Assembly (NCBI GenBank): GCA_003427395.1
Contig: BFEA01000189.1
Span: 2,112,215 to 2,135,475, forward strand
Origin: Chara braunii
Taxonomy: Eukaryota; Streptophyta; Charophyceae; Charales; Characeae
DNA length: 23,261 bases
Direction: 5' to 3'
A model generated the notes under the pieces. It was not told the origin of the DNA. It was given only the letters and a program-made list of their open reading frames with translations, and made no database searches. Below, in pieces: positions 9,771 to 20,100 of this stretch. A program made the translations under genes and the position numbers. The stretch's first letter is position 1. Every line of letters starts with the position of its first letter.

Positions 9771-10255
9771 GCGTTGTAGGCTAGGTTGTTGGATCGGACG
9801 TCCGGGACCCCCCTCACCGTCCGGGATGTCTGACCGGATGTCTGGTCGGATGCCGGACCGGATAGGGTATGTCCGATCTTATGCAAAAAAAAAAACACCT
9901 TGCATTAGGTGTATGCCACCAAATTTTTCGATCATTTGGGCCAGTAGAATAAATAACAAAAATCTTCAAAGATTCTAATCCCCACCTATACCCCTCCTAT
10001 CCCCACCAAAACNNNNNNNNNNNNNNNNNNNNNNNNNNNNNNNNNNNNNNNNNNNNNNNNNCCCCCCCCCCCCCACCCCAAATACCACCCTATCACCAAA
10101 TGCTCAGAAAAATCTGAAAATTTTTGTGGGGTGTCTCTAGGGCATGCGCAACACTGTGAATTTTTTTTTTTAGTGCCAAAAAGTTGTCGTCTGGAACTCC
10201 GGATGACGGGGCTACCTGACGTCTGGGGGAGATGTCCGTCTCCGGACCATTGGTA
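9771..10255. mobile_element. Insert splitting the element B protease, possibly a small TIR element
   Basis: The protease frame leaves off at GIPYSLGY (about 10250) and resumes at YINSGG (9767). Between them is non-coding sequence with a CGGATG/GTCCGG-rich stretch (9790-9870), poly-A, the N gap and a poly-C run. Near its ends, TGTAGGCTAGGTT (about 9776-9788) and AACCTAGGCTGTA (about 10251-10263) form imperfect inverted repeats (10 of 13 positions). This could be a small non-autonomous DNA transposon, but no clear target-site duplication is visible. Confidence 0.4.
10013..10061. other. Assembly gap (49 N)
   Basis: A run of 49 ambiguous bases followed directly by a 13-nt poly-C run (10062-10074). 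The flanks are C-rich, so the gap probably marks a homopolymer or low-complexity tract that resisted assembly. Confidence 0.98.
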
Positions 10256-10663
10256 ACCTAGGCTGTAGGGGATTCCCCATACCTCGATATCACATGCCGC
10301 TGATTTCCACGGAATTGTTTTGATTCGCAATGAATGATCGTTTTTTTTAATTATTCCTAATCGTATCGGGTCCGAGGTACTAGGAACTTCCGACCCGTCT
10401 TCGAGGTTCGGGGCTTTTCCTTTCTGAGCCGACGACTTCGTGAGAGCAAATCGTTTTCTGTTTGCCTTGCAATGCTGCAGCATGCGCTCATTGGCTTGCT
10501 CCGATATGGACAACAAGTGTCCGATAGGCAAAGGAATTCGGTGATCTGGGGCTCGGACGATGTCCAACACATCGATCTCACCAGAGTCTAGTAACGAAGG
10601 TGGGACCGCCCGACTCCATTTCTGCCGGAGAAGGTCTCCATTCGACCATCTTTCGCTGTTCAT
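10256..10663 (-). pseudogene. Gag-protease junction region of element B
   Basis: The frame has EIDVLDIVRAPDHRIPLPIG, HLLSISEQANERMLQHCKAN and RKRFAL, then a polar spacer and SLRIKTIPWKSAACDIEVWG, which looks like the first beta-strands of the protease. The insert then interrupts it. The start near 10663 overlaps the end of the gag frame, consistent with a frame change between gag and pol. Confidence 0.55.
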
Positions 10664-11989
10664 TGGCGCGTCGGATGGTTCCGATCATTCCCAACCCTGG
10701 GTAACCTAATGGAACGTATTGATCGAGCAGGATAAGTTCTGCAGCTTCTTCAGTAGTGGCTATTGCACTCCCTCCTCCTTCCAGCTCTTCAATCATCGTG
10801 TCCACCCTCCCTGGCCCACTCGCCACGGGCGCAGCGGCCACAGGGGCGGTTCCAACTCGAGCTTGTCTAGGTCGGAGTGGATAGTCTCGGGCTATGTGGC
10901 CTGACTGGTGACAAGTGTAACAGACGCTCATGTTAGCTGCCGCTCCTCCTATGGCCTGAGCGGGGGCGATTCCTGGCGCCCATAGGGCGGCTCTGACGGT
11001 AAGGGGGCGCATCGACCTCATTAACGATTCTATCCTGGCAAAGTGCTCACGTTGTTCCTTCTTACTTTCCTGCATCAAGTTAACTAATGTTCGGGTTAGT
11101 TCCAGTATGGCATTCGATTCGCTCGGTCTTGCCGAGGAGTCCGGGGAAGGAGCAGAGGTTGCAATAATAGACACATGCAATCTCGTAGCTGTCTCCGGTA
11201 CTGGCTTCTTGGTTGCGATTTGTTCTAGATAGGTGACAGGGCCAGAGACAAAGCCCAAGTTTTCAAGTTTGTTTTGAAGTGCAGCTAGCTCGGCCTTCGC
11301 TCTGAGTAATCCCCTTCCCTGGGGTAATCCTCTCCGTCCAGGAAACTGGCGGCGAGTTTTCATTCCATCTTTTCCACTGCAATCATGATCTGTTGCAGGG
11401 TATGATAGATCGGGAAGAATTGCTTCCGCAATTTCGCCCTCATTGTCCGGCTACGGAGCCGGTCGATGAAAAGGTATCTCCCGACATCTTCCCCTCTCTG
11501 TGTTTTGACGAACATCCTATAAAACCTATTACGATATTCAGTAACGGATTCGAGTGGTTTCTAAATCCGATCTTTGATCATAAAAAGGGCCTGTTCCAGA
11601 TGGATATAGTCGAATCGGTTTAAGAAATCCCACTCGAAGGTTGAGAGATCCACCCAAATGTAAGTGATGAACCAGTGGTGCGCATGCCCTCCCAACCTGG
11701 CGGGGATGTTGATTCGAGCCTCATCATTGTCGTATTGTTGCCCACACAATGTGGTCAGCCATGCTCCCACTAGGTGATGTGCGGGGTCAAAAAAATACAA
11801 ATCAGGTGGAGCCAACGGTGCGCGAGTTCGAACTGGTGGCGCGGGAATGGGTACCCCACCTAGCTGTACATTAGCGTTTTGCACTGGATTGACGTTCATG
11901 TTGGCGGCCCATCGACCTGCCAGCCTACTCCGGGTCAATATTGGGTCGTGTCTAAGCACGTTCCTTTGCCTAGGTCGCCCTCGGTTCAC
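10578..11989 (-). pseudogene. Gag polyprotein of element B
   Basis: There are three frames in series. 11989-11561 has a Pro/Asn-rich N-terminus and a capsid-like part (DPAHHLVGAWLTTLCGQQYD, WDFLNRFDYIHLEQAL). About 11535-11367 has RMFVKTQRGEDVGRYLFIDR and RSRTMRAKLRKQFFPIYHTL, ending in a TGA that overlaps the next frame's ATG. 11363-10578 has a basic, Ala/Pro-rich C-terminus with a zinc knuckle CYTCHQSGHIARDY near 10885-10925, where the last Cys is Tyr. The gag identification is good. The protein cannot be made intact. Confidence 0.75.
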
Positions 11990-14900
11990 CAGGTCACTTT
12001 AACTAGGGGGCCTATCCGCTTGTCAATCCCTGAGTTTGCCACGTATCGGCTCCAATACAAACCTCATGCCCATCACGACTTCCTTATCGGAGTGGGATGA
12101 GGGCCCGGAAGTGCGAAAAGGGGTGTGCCAAGGATTTTAGGATAGTGGGGGTGGAGTTCCAGGTCGGAACTCTCCTGTAGCAAGTCTTAGGGATAGTTGC
12201 GCAAGATACCAAGCGCAGGTCGCGTCTGGCTTTTATGCCTTGGGGGATGTCATCGCCATCCCCGTGAGTTTTGTTGTGAGGGCCAGGCTCAGATTTGGTG
12301 AACCGGCGGAACGCTATGTGTGTCGTGTTGCCTAATTAACCGTTGGCGTCGCTCACGACAAGCCTCAGAGTCGGACGAAGCGGGCCTCAGGCATAGGTTG
12401 TGTGCTCGCTGCTCGACCTCAGTCCGGGTTCGTCGAACGGACCCCGCGGCTCGGTACTCGCTGTCTTGCTGGCACTCGAAGCACGGGGTTCGAGGCCAGT
12501 AGGGGGCGAGCGCGTGCCACGGAGCCGCTGTCAGGAAGTGGAAGGGCAACACGAGGCGATGGGGAGGGAAGTCGGTCTCAATGATGACAACATCGGTTTC
12601 GATGATGATGTGGCTCGCGTATGAGCTGGGAAATTGTGAGGGAAAAGGGATCGTGCTTAAGGCCCGTTCAATGTCCCACTCACAAACACGTTCGTTTCCA
12701 GTCCGAAAGGGGAATTTCAGAGCGTTGGGTCTGGGTCGTGCGAGAAGACAGGTGTTTTTTCACTCCCAATATTCTCGGAACCGTCGATGTCTCAGGCTTT
12801 CCTGATCCGTGACGTGGAAGGGAGTCCCATCATCCAAGCTGTCGGAAATTTGCGAGTTTAGACATGGATTCGAGCGTGGGTCTCGCAAACACGTGTGTAG
12901 GCGACGCCCTTTTTGGTCGAGCCTAGACGTATGTGCACGAGGGAGGCCTTGTTCGCAATCGGTTGGATCGGATCGACTCACTATCCTTTGGGTGATCATC
13001 TATTCCGTCGACATGCCATCCCAACACGTGGCACTTACGCTCTCGAGTGCATGTGCCAGGAAACAGACATCAGGAGGACAATCAGAGGGAAATCACACAT
13101 TTGAATCAACCATCCACTTCTCTGTCAAAACATACATCAGCCAAGAATGCCGAGTTTTCGTTAGACTTTCCTTTCAATCCAATAAGGAACGGGCAATTAA
13201 CATGCACACGTGTGATCCGACAGAGATAGTGTCAACAATCGGGTGATTGGTCCGTCTGATAACTTAGTTTCAAAGACGCATTTTGCTATTTTCCCAATAC
13301 TTATGCATTAATCGAACTCGGGGGCTGTGCGAATTTCCAGAAAAGCATAAACGAGAGATCAACAAAGGTTTATGCATCAAGCCGAAGAAGATCATATCAT
13401 CATAACCCAAGCTCGCTGAGGTCATGCGCAGACAATCGTCGTACCCAATCTCAACATACTGCAGTAAAACAGGAATGAGGAGGGAAAATCAAGCCGATCA
13501 CTGAGAAGAACACGAACCAGAGATAGTCATGAGCAAAAGAGGGCAAAGCCATTTAAGAAAGTGACAAATTTTGAAATAAGCTAGCATCCAAAGATTACGG
13601 GAGGAGGGGTGAGAGAAGCGTGCGAGTTCATTCCACACACACACCATAAACAGAAAATCCGAAACGATCCGCAAGGAGATCCGAAATGGCCGCAACAATA
13701 TCGGCCAAGGCTGAAATCAAAATTTATATAGATGGTTAGAGAAAGGCATCGTCCCTCACACATTTCTCTCTCTTTCTCTCTACGCCGCATCACCTCCGAT
13801 GCGGGCAGTCCGTCGCCTCACACCAATACCGAGTCGTCACCCCGCTTAGTCCGAGCACGCAAGCCAAGTTCGCCCATGCGCCACAGTCCGTCGTGGCCCA
13901 CACGTCAACCCCGCCTACCCGGCACTAGCTCGTCGGGTCGCCTGACTCCTTTCGGCGCACCTTCCGACTTACTCGTTAGCCGATCCTCACTGACCGCGCT
14001 AACTCCCAAATTCATAGAGAGAAAACCAATCGCGCTTGCAAAATTTATAGCGTGCATGCTTGAGCGAGGAACCCAAAATTATGCCTAAGTGAGAGGAAGG
14101 GGAAGAGAAGGAAGTGCCTACGCCTGCATGGCCAAGCCGCGGCGTGGGGGACGCAGCCACACTCCATGCATCGATCCGGTCATGCAGTCGCTCAGGCCAA
14201 TTAGAGTGGAGGACAAGGTATGCACGAAAGAGAGGGAGAAGGCGGGGAAACACTAGAGAATCAAGAAGAAGGAGTACAGTTACAATCGCGCCCGCCAAAA
14301 ATTACAGTTACACACAGGATGAAGGGCGCGATACAGTCAGAGCCCAGTCCCCACTGCGGTGAGAGGTGCGTAAGCAAGAAGCGCGGGGCAACAAGGTTTC
14401 ACAGTACCTAAATTCCTAGTGTAAATCCTATTTGCAAAAAGAAATTCCGAAAAGACAGAAAAACAATTCCGAGAGCCCGTGGGGGCTCGATATCAGTTGT
14501 AAATTTGAAAAACGACATTCCCGTGCGTCGGTCGCGCTAAAATTCCCATCTCCCACAGCAGAACAAGAAAGAAGCTATGGCAATTATTATTTATCGTGCT
14601 CGCTAAGGCGCGGTCACCCAATCGTCTTCGCAGGACTTTTCCAAACCCGGTCCCTAAAGCCAAAAACAAAGAAGCGATGGTATCCATGCAACTTGCCCAG
14701 CCGACCCATGTCTATGCACTCCACCCGACCAACCAGTCCCCAACCCCGAAGCCGCTTCGTGCAGAAAGTCGTGCGATTACAGAAAATAGTTCGTCACGTC
14801 GGTTGGGTTCGGTTGTTTTTTTTCCTGTGGAGCGGTTACGGTTGGGGAAGAGGGTGTTAAACCACCAGTACTTGGCCCAGCTATTGATCCCCAGCCTGAA

Positions 14901-15217
14901 TATGCCCTGCGTGCCAAGTTTTGCCGAGCCGCCGCCATGCCGTTTCGACTTTCTTTTGGCTGGCGCCTCCAGCCATTGCGGTCCGGTAGGCCGAAGCCCA
15001 TCAGTCGCGGCACGTTGATGGGAAACGCCCGCGGCTGATGTATGGGCCAAGGCGTGTGGGGGAGGGGGGGCTCGCAGACGTTCCATGTTTTCCCCCTTTA
15101 TGTTTCCTGTGTTTCCCGACGTTGTCAGTCTTGGCCCGCGACACTCTCACACCGTGCAGCCGAGGGCCCCCCTGCATTCCGAACCACAGCAACACCTCGA
15201 CGACTGGGACATGGGTG
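11990..15217. other. Gene-poor stretch, no gene recognised
   Basis: Several ORFs of 60-145 codons exist on both strands, for example 12809-13246 (+), 14432-14860 (+) and 12289-12552 (-). None shows a recognisable domain, consistent composition or partner exons. The part next to element B (12000-12600) may be its leader or LTR, but no LTR pair or convincing primer-binding site is seen. Minor CT-rich patches occur near 13760-13785. Confidence 0.5.
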
Positions 15218-15307
15218 GCCAAGGGCCAACGACATTGAGACAGGGGTGTCTGACAGCATAGATGCCTGCTCTCACACACCTCTGTCTCAATTTCGTCGGC
15301 CGTTTGC
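15218..15307. ncRNA. Strong 90-nt inverted repeat, possible hairpin RNA
   Basis: Arms 15224-15256 and 15269-15301 are 33 nt each and pair at 29 of 33 positions (28 Watson-Crick plus one G-U), around a 12-nt loop (15257-15268). A few further pairs extend the stem to 15218/15307. The best block is ATTGAGACAG with its partner CTGTCTCAAT. The size and near-perfect stem suit a plant-type microRNA precursor or a small palindromic transposon remnant. Which strand is transcribed is unknown, and RNA status is inference. Confidence 0.4.
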
Positions 15308-16865
15308 ATTGCCCGTCACTTGATCTTCCTATGCCTGGCCCCCGGTGTTCCCTTGGCTGCGCTACCGCGCCTGGCGCGGTCTATCAATAGGCTCGTGTTG
15401 AATTCGGAGGAACATAGGTGTCACTTCTCTCGAGATTGTGCGCTGCGTGTTCTTCGACTTCCAGCGGTCGCTCTGGAATATTGTCTGGAGGGTGTCTAGA
15501 TTCTAGAACAGTTTCATTTTTCGCCTTGACCGGTCACCGCGCGTTCCTTTGTGTGTGCTGCTTCGCGCGTGGAAGAATCGGTACAGAGGTAACATGGGGT
15601 AGTCGGAATTAAAAAAAGAAAAAAAAGACTAGTCGGAATTGATTGCTTATGGGCAGTACGTTTCCTCTTGATTGCCTGGGTTCGAACCGCGTTTTAACCT
15701 CTGTAGGTTTGGCATGGAAGTGGCCGCTGCCGAAGAGAGCTCGTGCCTGCGGATCTGAGGGGCCCCGCGCTGATTGGAGCCTTGCTTTGCGCAAATTTGA
15801 TATTCCCGCCAACAGTTGGACAAGTAGGGTGAGCGGCTTCCGCGCTACTTCTGTCGAAGGAAGGAGAGGTAGTCGACGCGGTCGTTCCAGTTGACCCGCC
15901 GGTTACCGGGGCAAGGTACCACTTGCGCAAATTAGGAGATTTCGGCCGTTGATCTTTGCTATCTACGGTCAGTATCGCTTAATATGTGTAAGTGGGACGT
16001 AGCCCCCGGACAGCGCGGATCGGAGTCGTCGTGTGCCAGAGTTGCGGATTCCCGCCAGTTCGCGGCAAGACACTTGTTTCTGCTGTGGCTGCGTATTTTG
16101 GCTAGCTCATGGCGAGAAACCTCTTCCTGGCATAGCCTCTCGATATTGCTGATCGAGTTTCGTGTCAAGCCGTTCTTTTCTATGAGAATGAACTGGGATT
16201 ATTCCTATGCTCATGAGCGAATGCCGAAGCACGTAGATGATCTACAAGCATACCCGCTGGCGATCAGACTGTGCTGATCCGAGTCGTTCTGCAGGCACCT
16301 GCTTTGGTCCGTTTGGAAGTTCCTGCCGGCGTGGCTTCTTGATGTTTCCGATCGGTCTTTGTGAGCTTTGATAAGAGGGAGCTGGGGTCATTCCTCTCCG
16401 TTGGGGGAATCTCAGAGCACTTACGCGATCTGTAAGAAGTCGAGGGATATCAAAGGTAACCTCGATATATTTGGGCGCACAGGCGCTCAGTAGTTTGCTC
16501 CATACCCCTCTGACGACTGAAAGGACAGTGAGTGCCATGAATGGGCTGCTATCTTCTGATCGACGAGAAACTTTTCCCCTGCTCTCTGATGCCTTCGCTC
16601 GGGAATCGACTCTCCAGATCGCAAGGAGGCCTAGTTGAGAACGGCGAGGTGACTCTGCTTTATTAGTCAACTAGAGAACTCTCGATTGGCCTAGGAGAAG
16701 CCTAAAATCGATTCGTGGAGGTTGAGCTGCGTGCCTGTATGCCCCAGCTGAGGTCCACGCGTAGCGTATTTGCATGTTGTAGGAATCAACCAGCAGGTAG
16801 ATACAGATCGAGGATCGACCTATAGATGCAGGCAAAAAGATAGTCTTTCTTCTTATTTGTGCTGC
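15308..16865. other. Upstream flank of the Hsp70-TIM gene, no gene recognised
   Basis: Only unremarkable ORFs are present, the longest at 16242-16670 (-, 142 codons), rich in Ser/Arg and matching nothing I know. Isolated promoter-like words occur: a TTCTAGAA pair at 15501-15508, and TTCCCGCCAA at 15803-15812 resembling an E2F site. Without a mapped transcription start they are not assigned. Confidence 0.45.
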
Positions 16866-16873
16866 GGTGTGTT

Positions 16874-16878
<5 letters not shown>

Positions 16879-16950
<72 letters not shown>
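16879..16950 (+). repeat. Compound dinucleotide repeat (GT)26(GA)10
   Basis: 52 nt of alternating GT (Z-DNA-prone) run directly into 20 nt of GA. More GA-rich sequence continues to about 17095. It lies about 250 nt before the Hsp70-TIM start codon, probably in the promoter or 5' UTR. GAGA-type repeats are common near plant promoters. Confidence 0.95.
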
Positions 16951-17035
16951 TGAGCACGCGCGCAAGAGACAAAGAGAGCAGAGCGGGGGGAGAACAGAGA
17001 GAGAGGTCAAGAGCTCCCCACCCGCGCGCGTGAGA

Positions 17036-17054
17036 GGGAGGGAGGGAGGGAGGG
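17036..17054 (+). promoter_or_regulatory. G-quadruplex motif (GGGA)n
   Basis: Five GGG tracts are separated by single A residues, a near-ideal G-quadruplex sequence on the coding strand 143-161 nt before the start codon. If transcribed, it would sit in the 5' UTR and could affect translation. Confidence 0.7.
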
Positions 17055-17121
17055 AGTGAGAGAGAGAGAGAGACAGAGGAAAGGAGGGGAAGGGCGGAAG
17101 GCCGCTGTCGCGTGAAACGTT

Positions 17122-17149
17122 GGGGGGGGCGGGAGGTGGGGGCAAGGGG
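17122..17149 (+). promoter_or_regulatory. Second G-quadruplex-type motif
   Basis: Tracts of 8, 3, 5 and 4 G separated by 1-4 nt loops lie about 48-75 nt before the start codon on the coding strand. Together with the motif at 17036 this makes the leader unusually G-rich. Confidence 0.6.
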
Positions 17150-17196
17150 ATTTGTAGAGGTTAGTTGGCAGAGAACGAAGGCAAGGATTTGTCAAT

Positions 17197-20100
17197 ATGG
17201 TTAACTCCGAAGACACGAGCACCTGGATAGCTATCGATCTGGGTACGTCGTCGTGTGCCGTCGGGGTTATGCGCGATGGGCGAGTACATATCATCCCGAA
17301 CGAGAACGGTCAGTTATCGACCCCGTCGTTCGTCGCATTCACAGATACACAGCGCCTGGTAGGAGTGCAAGCGCAGAAGCAAGTTCAGCGGAAACCGCAG
17401 AACGTGTTCTTTGAGATCAAAAGGCTCATCGGATGGCCGAACAATCAGTCTCCTGATGGTTATAAATCATGGCCATTCACGGTTGAGAGGGACGACCATG
17501 GGAGATTGTGGTTGCAAGTGAGCAGTAAGTTTTTGTCGTCCATTCTTACGGAGAATGATCCATCCCCGAACCAGGGTGGAGATGAAGGCCCGGAGGCGTT
17601 TCTTTGGCCGGAGGAAGTGCTGGCAATGCTGTTTGCAAAGATGAAGACCTGCGCGGAGAACTTTCTGTCGGGCGGCCATGCGAAACTAACGAAGGCAGTC
17701 GTGACAGTGCCCGGCTGCTACAACGACAGGCAGAGAGAGGCGACGAAGTTGGCGGCAGAGATAGCGGGATTCCGTGAGGTACGACTCGTGCACGAGCCGA
17801 CTGCGGCCGCGCTCGCGTACGCTCACCACACGGGTTTGTTACCCGCGGGTCCGAACGGACAGGTCGGGAGTGCGCGCCACCTCGGCAGCAAGACTGTCTT
17901 GTTCTTTGTTCTGGGGGGGGGATGCTTAGACGTCGCGTTGGTGACCATAGCCGATGGGAGACTGGAAGTGAATGCCGCTACTGGCAACCCCAGTCTAGGA
18001 GGGAGAGACTTTGACGATGTTATCGTAGAGATGATCGAGGAGGAGGCTGCAAAGAAATTTGGCGATGGAGTTCGTGTACGGAACCCTCGCCTTCGCCGCA
18101 AGATGAAGGTTGCCGCCGAAAAAGCCAAGAAAGATCTTACCTTGCTCCGCGACGCCTCGATCGAAATTGAATCAGTCGTCGGTGAGCAAGACCTCTCTCT
18201 ACCTATCACGAGGCAGGAGTTCGTTAAGAGGAGTGAACTGCGATTGGAGGAGTGCATAACGGCTGTCCAACAAGTCCTCAATTTGGCAGGTATACCCCCG
18301 GAGCAAGTGCAGGAGGTGGTACTCGTGGGTGGTTCTACGCGCATCCCCGAGCTCGTGAATAGACTGAAGGCCTTCTTCGGTGGCCGGGATCCTCGTCCCC
18401 ACTTCTACCAAGATGAAGCAGTAGTTCACGGCGCTGTGCTCTACACCGTTCGTCCACAGAATTCGATTCGGGAACTCAGTCCGAGTTTCGGAGCAAGAGA
18501 TGGGCCGACGCTCTATCCTCTGGATAGTGGGCGTTGGATTCCGGCTGTGACACCGACTCCTCTCGCTATGGGACGCTATACTAAGCCAGGGACGAAAATG
18601 GAACTACTTGATGCGGTTTGTAGAGAGGTAGTGGCGGATGGTTTCGAGATCGGTCCCGATGGGAACTTGTTCCCCAGTTGTGGCCTCGATGAGAACGGGA
18701 TCCTCGTGGAGATACACGACAGTCATAAGCCTCGCGCGAGCCCTGCACAGATCACGATTAGGCCTGGTCAGCAGCTTGATTCGAGTGCCTCGCAAGCTGA
18801 TGCGGCGACGGCGAGTGCCACGGCACCTTCGGCAACGTTTGGCAGTTCTTTCAGGAAAGCTCGGTGCTTGCCTGCGGATATCGCCGTTCTCAAAGGGAAT
18901 GCTCAAAGAATTATCAATTATGAAGAGAACATTCACAAGGTTAGCGAGGCTAGGCATCGATGGGAGAAGCTTATCGGCGAAGTCGAGAAGAAGTGTGATA
19001 GCGGTTCGCATTGGCGGGCCTGGGTCATTAGGGAGGAGATCCACGCGGGGTCGAAATTTCTGGAGCCCTTGTGTCGGAAGGAGGAGGAGTTTAAGGCGCA
19101 GTGCAAGGAATTGGAGGAGCTTTGCGAGTATGTGTTCGGTTGCGACCACGGTTTCGGGTTGATGTGGACCAGATCGTCGACTTCGAGGCGAAAGTTCTTC
19201 ATCGCAGATAACTGGGAAGGCTGTGAAATCCAAGGGACCTTGGACGGTCTACGCCGTGTCGAGCACATGGTGGGTCAAGATATGTGTGACATCGTTGCGT
19301 CCGCTCCTATCTTTGCACTTCGTGAAACCAAGGCACAAGTGCAAGATGTTCTGAACGGGCGCATCGAAATGGCCGCGCCCTTCGGCGTGTGTCCGCGTGA
19401 GGAGACAGTTTGTACAGATAAGGTGTCTGCGAATTGTCTGCGGACTAACGGCATTCCGTACGTGATAATCAGTGGACAGGAGAGCCCTCGGCAAGTAGTG
19501 GACGCTTTGCAGGCAGGGTTACGTGTCATCCTCTGCGTCGGAGGAGGGACTCCCCTAGCTGGCTGCGCGCAAATGCAAGGGGAGGAACTCCAACTGTATG
19601 ACGACAATCACGACTGGCCCGAATGTGAACGACAGCTTGGAGAGGTTCTACGCGCGGTTGGCAGCGATTGGAGGAATGTTGTGATAGCGTATCAGCCCGC
19701 ATGGTTTCGAGAACCATGGGCTGGTTATCCTCACCAGACCTGTCCCCAGCATCTCGTTGATGCCGTGGTGCGTGGACATAAAAGAGTAAGGAAAGCGCTG
19801 AAGACGACGTTGAACGGTGATGTGGCTGAGTCAACGCGAATCATCTTTGGCGGATTCTTTTCAGACGGCATCTGGAACGCGCTTTCTCAGCAACGCGAGA
19901 TTGACGGTTTTTTCCTACAGAATGGACTCAAGCATCGGTCGATACTGGCCACGCTTTGCAGGAGACCACCTCCAAAGGAAGAGAGAAATTTCTATCTTAT
20001 TGGCGATCTAGGAGAGAACCATGTTCGGGAATCGCTGATGGGGGCTGGAAAGCATCTACTAGGAGCTCAAACAAAAGGTTGGCGCACCGTCTTCGCTGTT

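Larger units (their letters stand above)
5770..11989 (-). mobile_element. Decayed Ty3/gypsy retrotransposon, element B
   Basis: On the minus strand the order is gag (with zinc knuckle), protease, RT, RNase H, integrase. Protease-RT-RNase H-integrase is the diagnostic Ty3/gypsy (Metaviridae) order. Most domains are frameshifted and the protease is interrupted by an insert. No flanking LTR pair was identified: the sequence at 12000-12600 shows no obvious match to 5580-5800. It is opposite in orientation to element A. Confidence 0.8.

Noticed and set aside
12205-12212. TTGGTATC on the minus strand as a primer-binding site for element B
   Set aside because: Only 8 nt fit, the next bases diverge from the tRNA-Met complement, and no TG/CA LTR end lies next to it.
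15501-15508. TTCTAGAA as a heat-shock element
   Set aside because: Two inverted units only, with the third misspaced, and it is 1.7 kb upstream of the Hsp70-like gene.
15803-15812. TTCCCGCCAA as an E2F site, with a weaker one near 16048
   Set aside because: Short motifs expected by chance in this length, and no transcription start is known nearby.
16242-16670. 142-codon minus-strand ORF as a gene
   Set aside because: No recognisable motif, no neighbouring exons, and length within chance for this base composition.
16786-17145. ORFs on both strands over the repeat tract upstream of the fusion gene
   Set aside because: Composed almost entirely of Cys-Val, His-Thr or Arg-Glu from the (GT)n(GA)n repeat.
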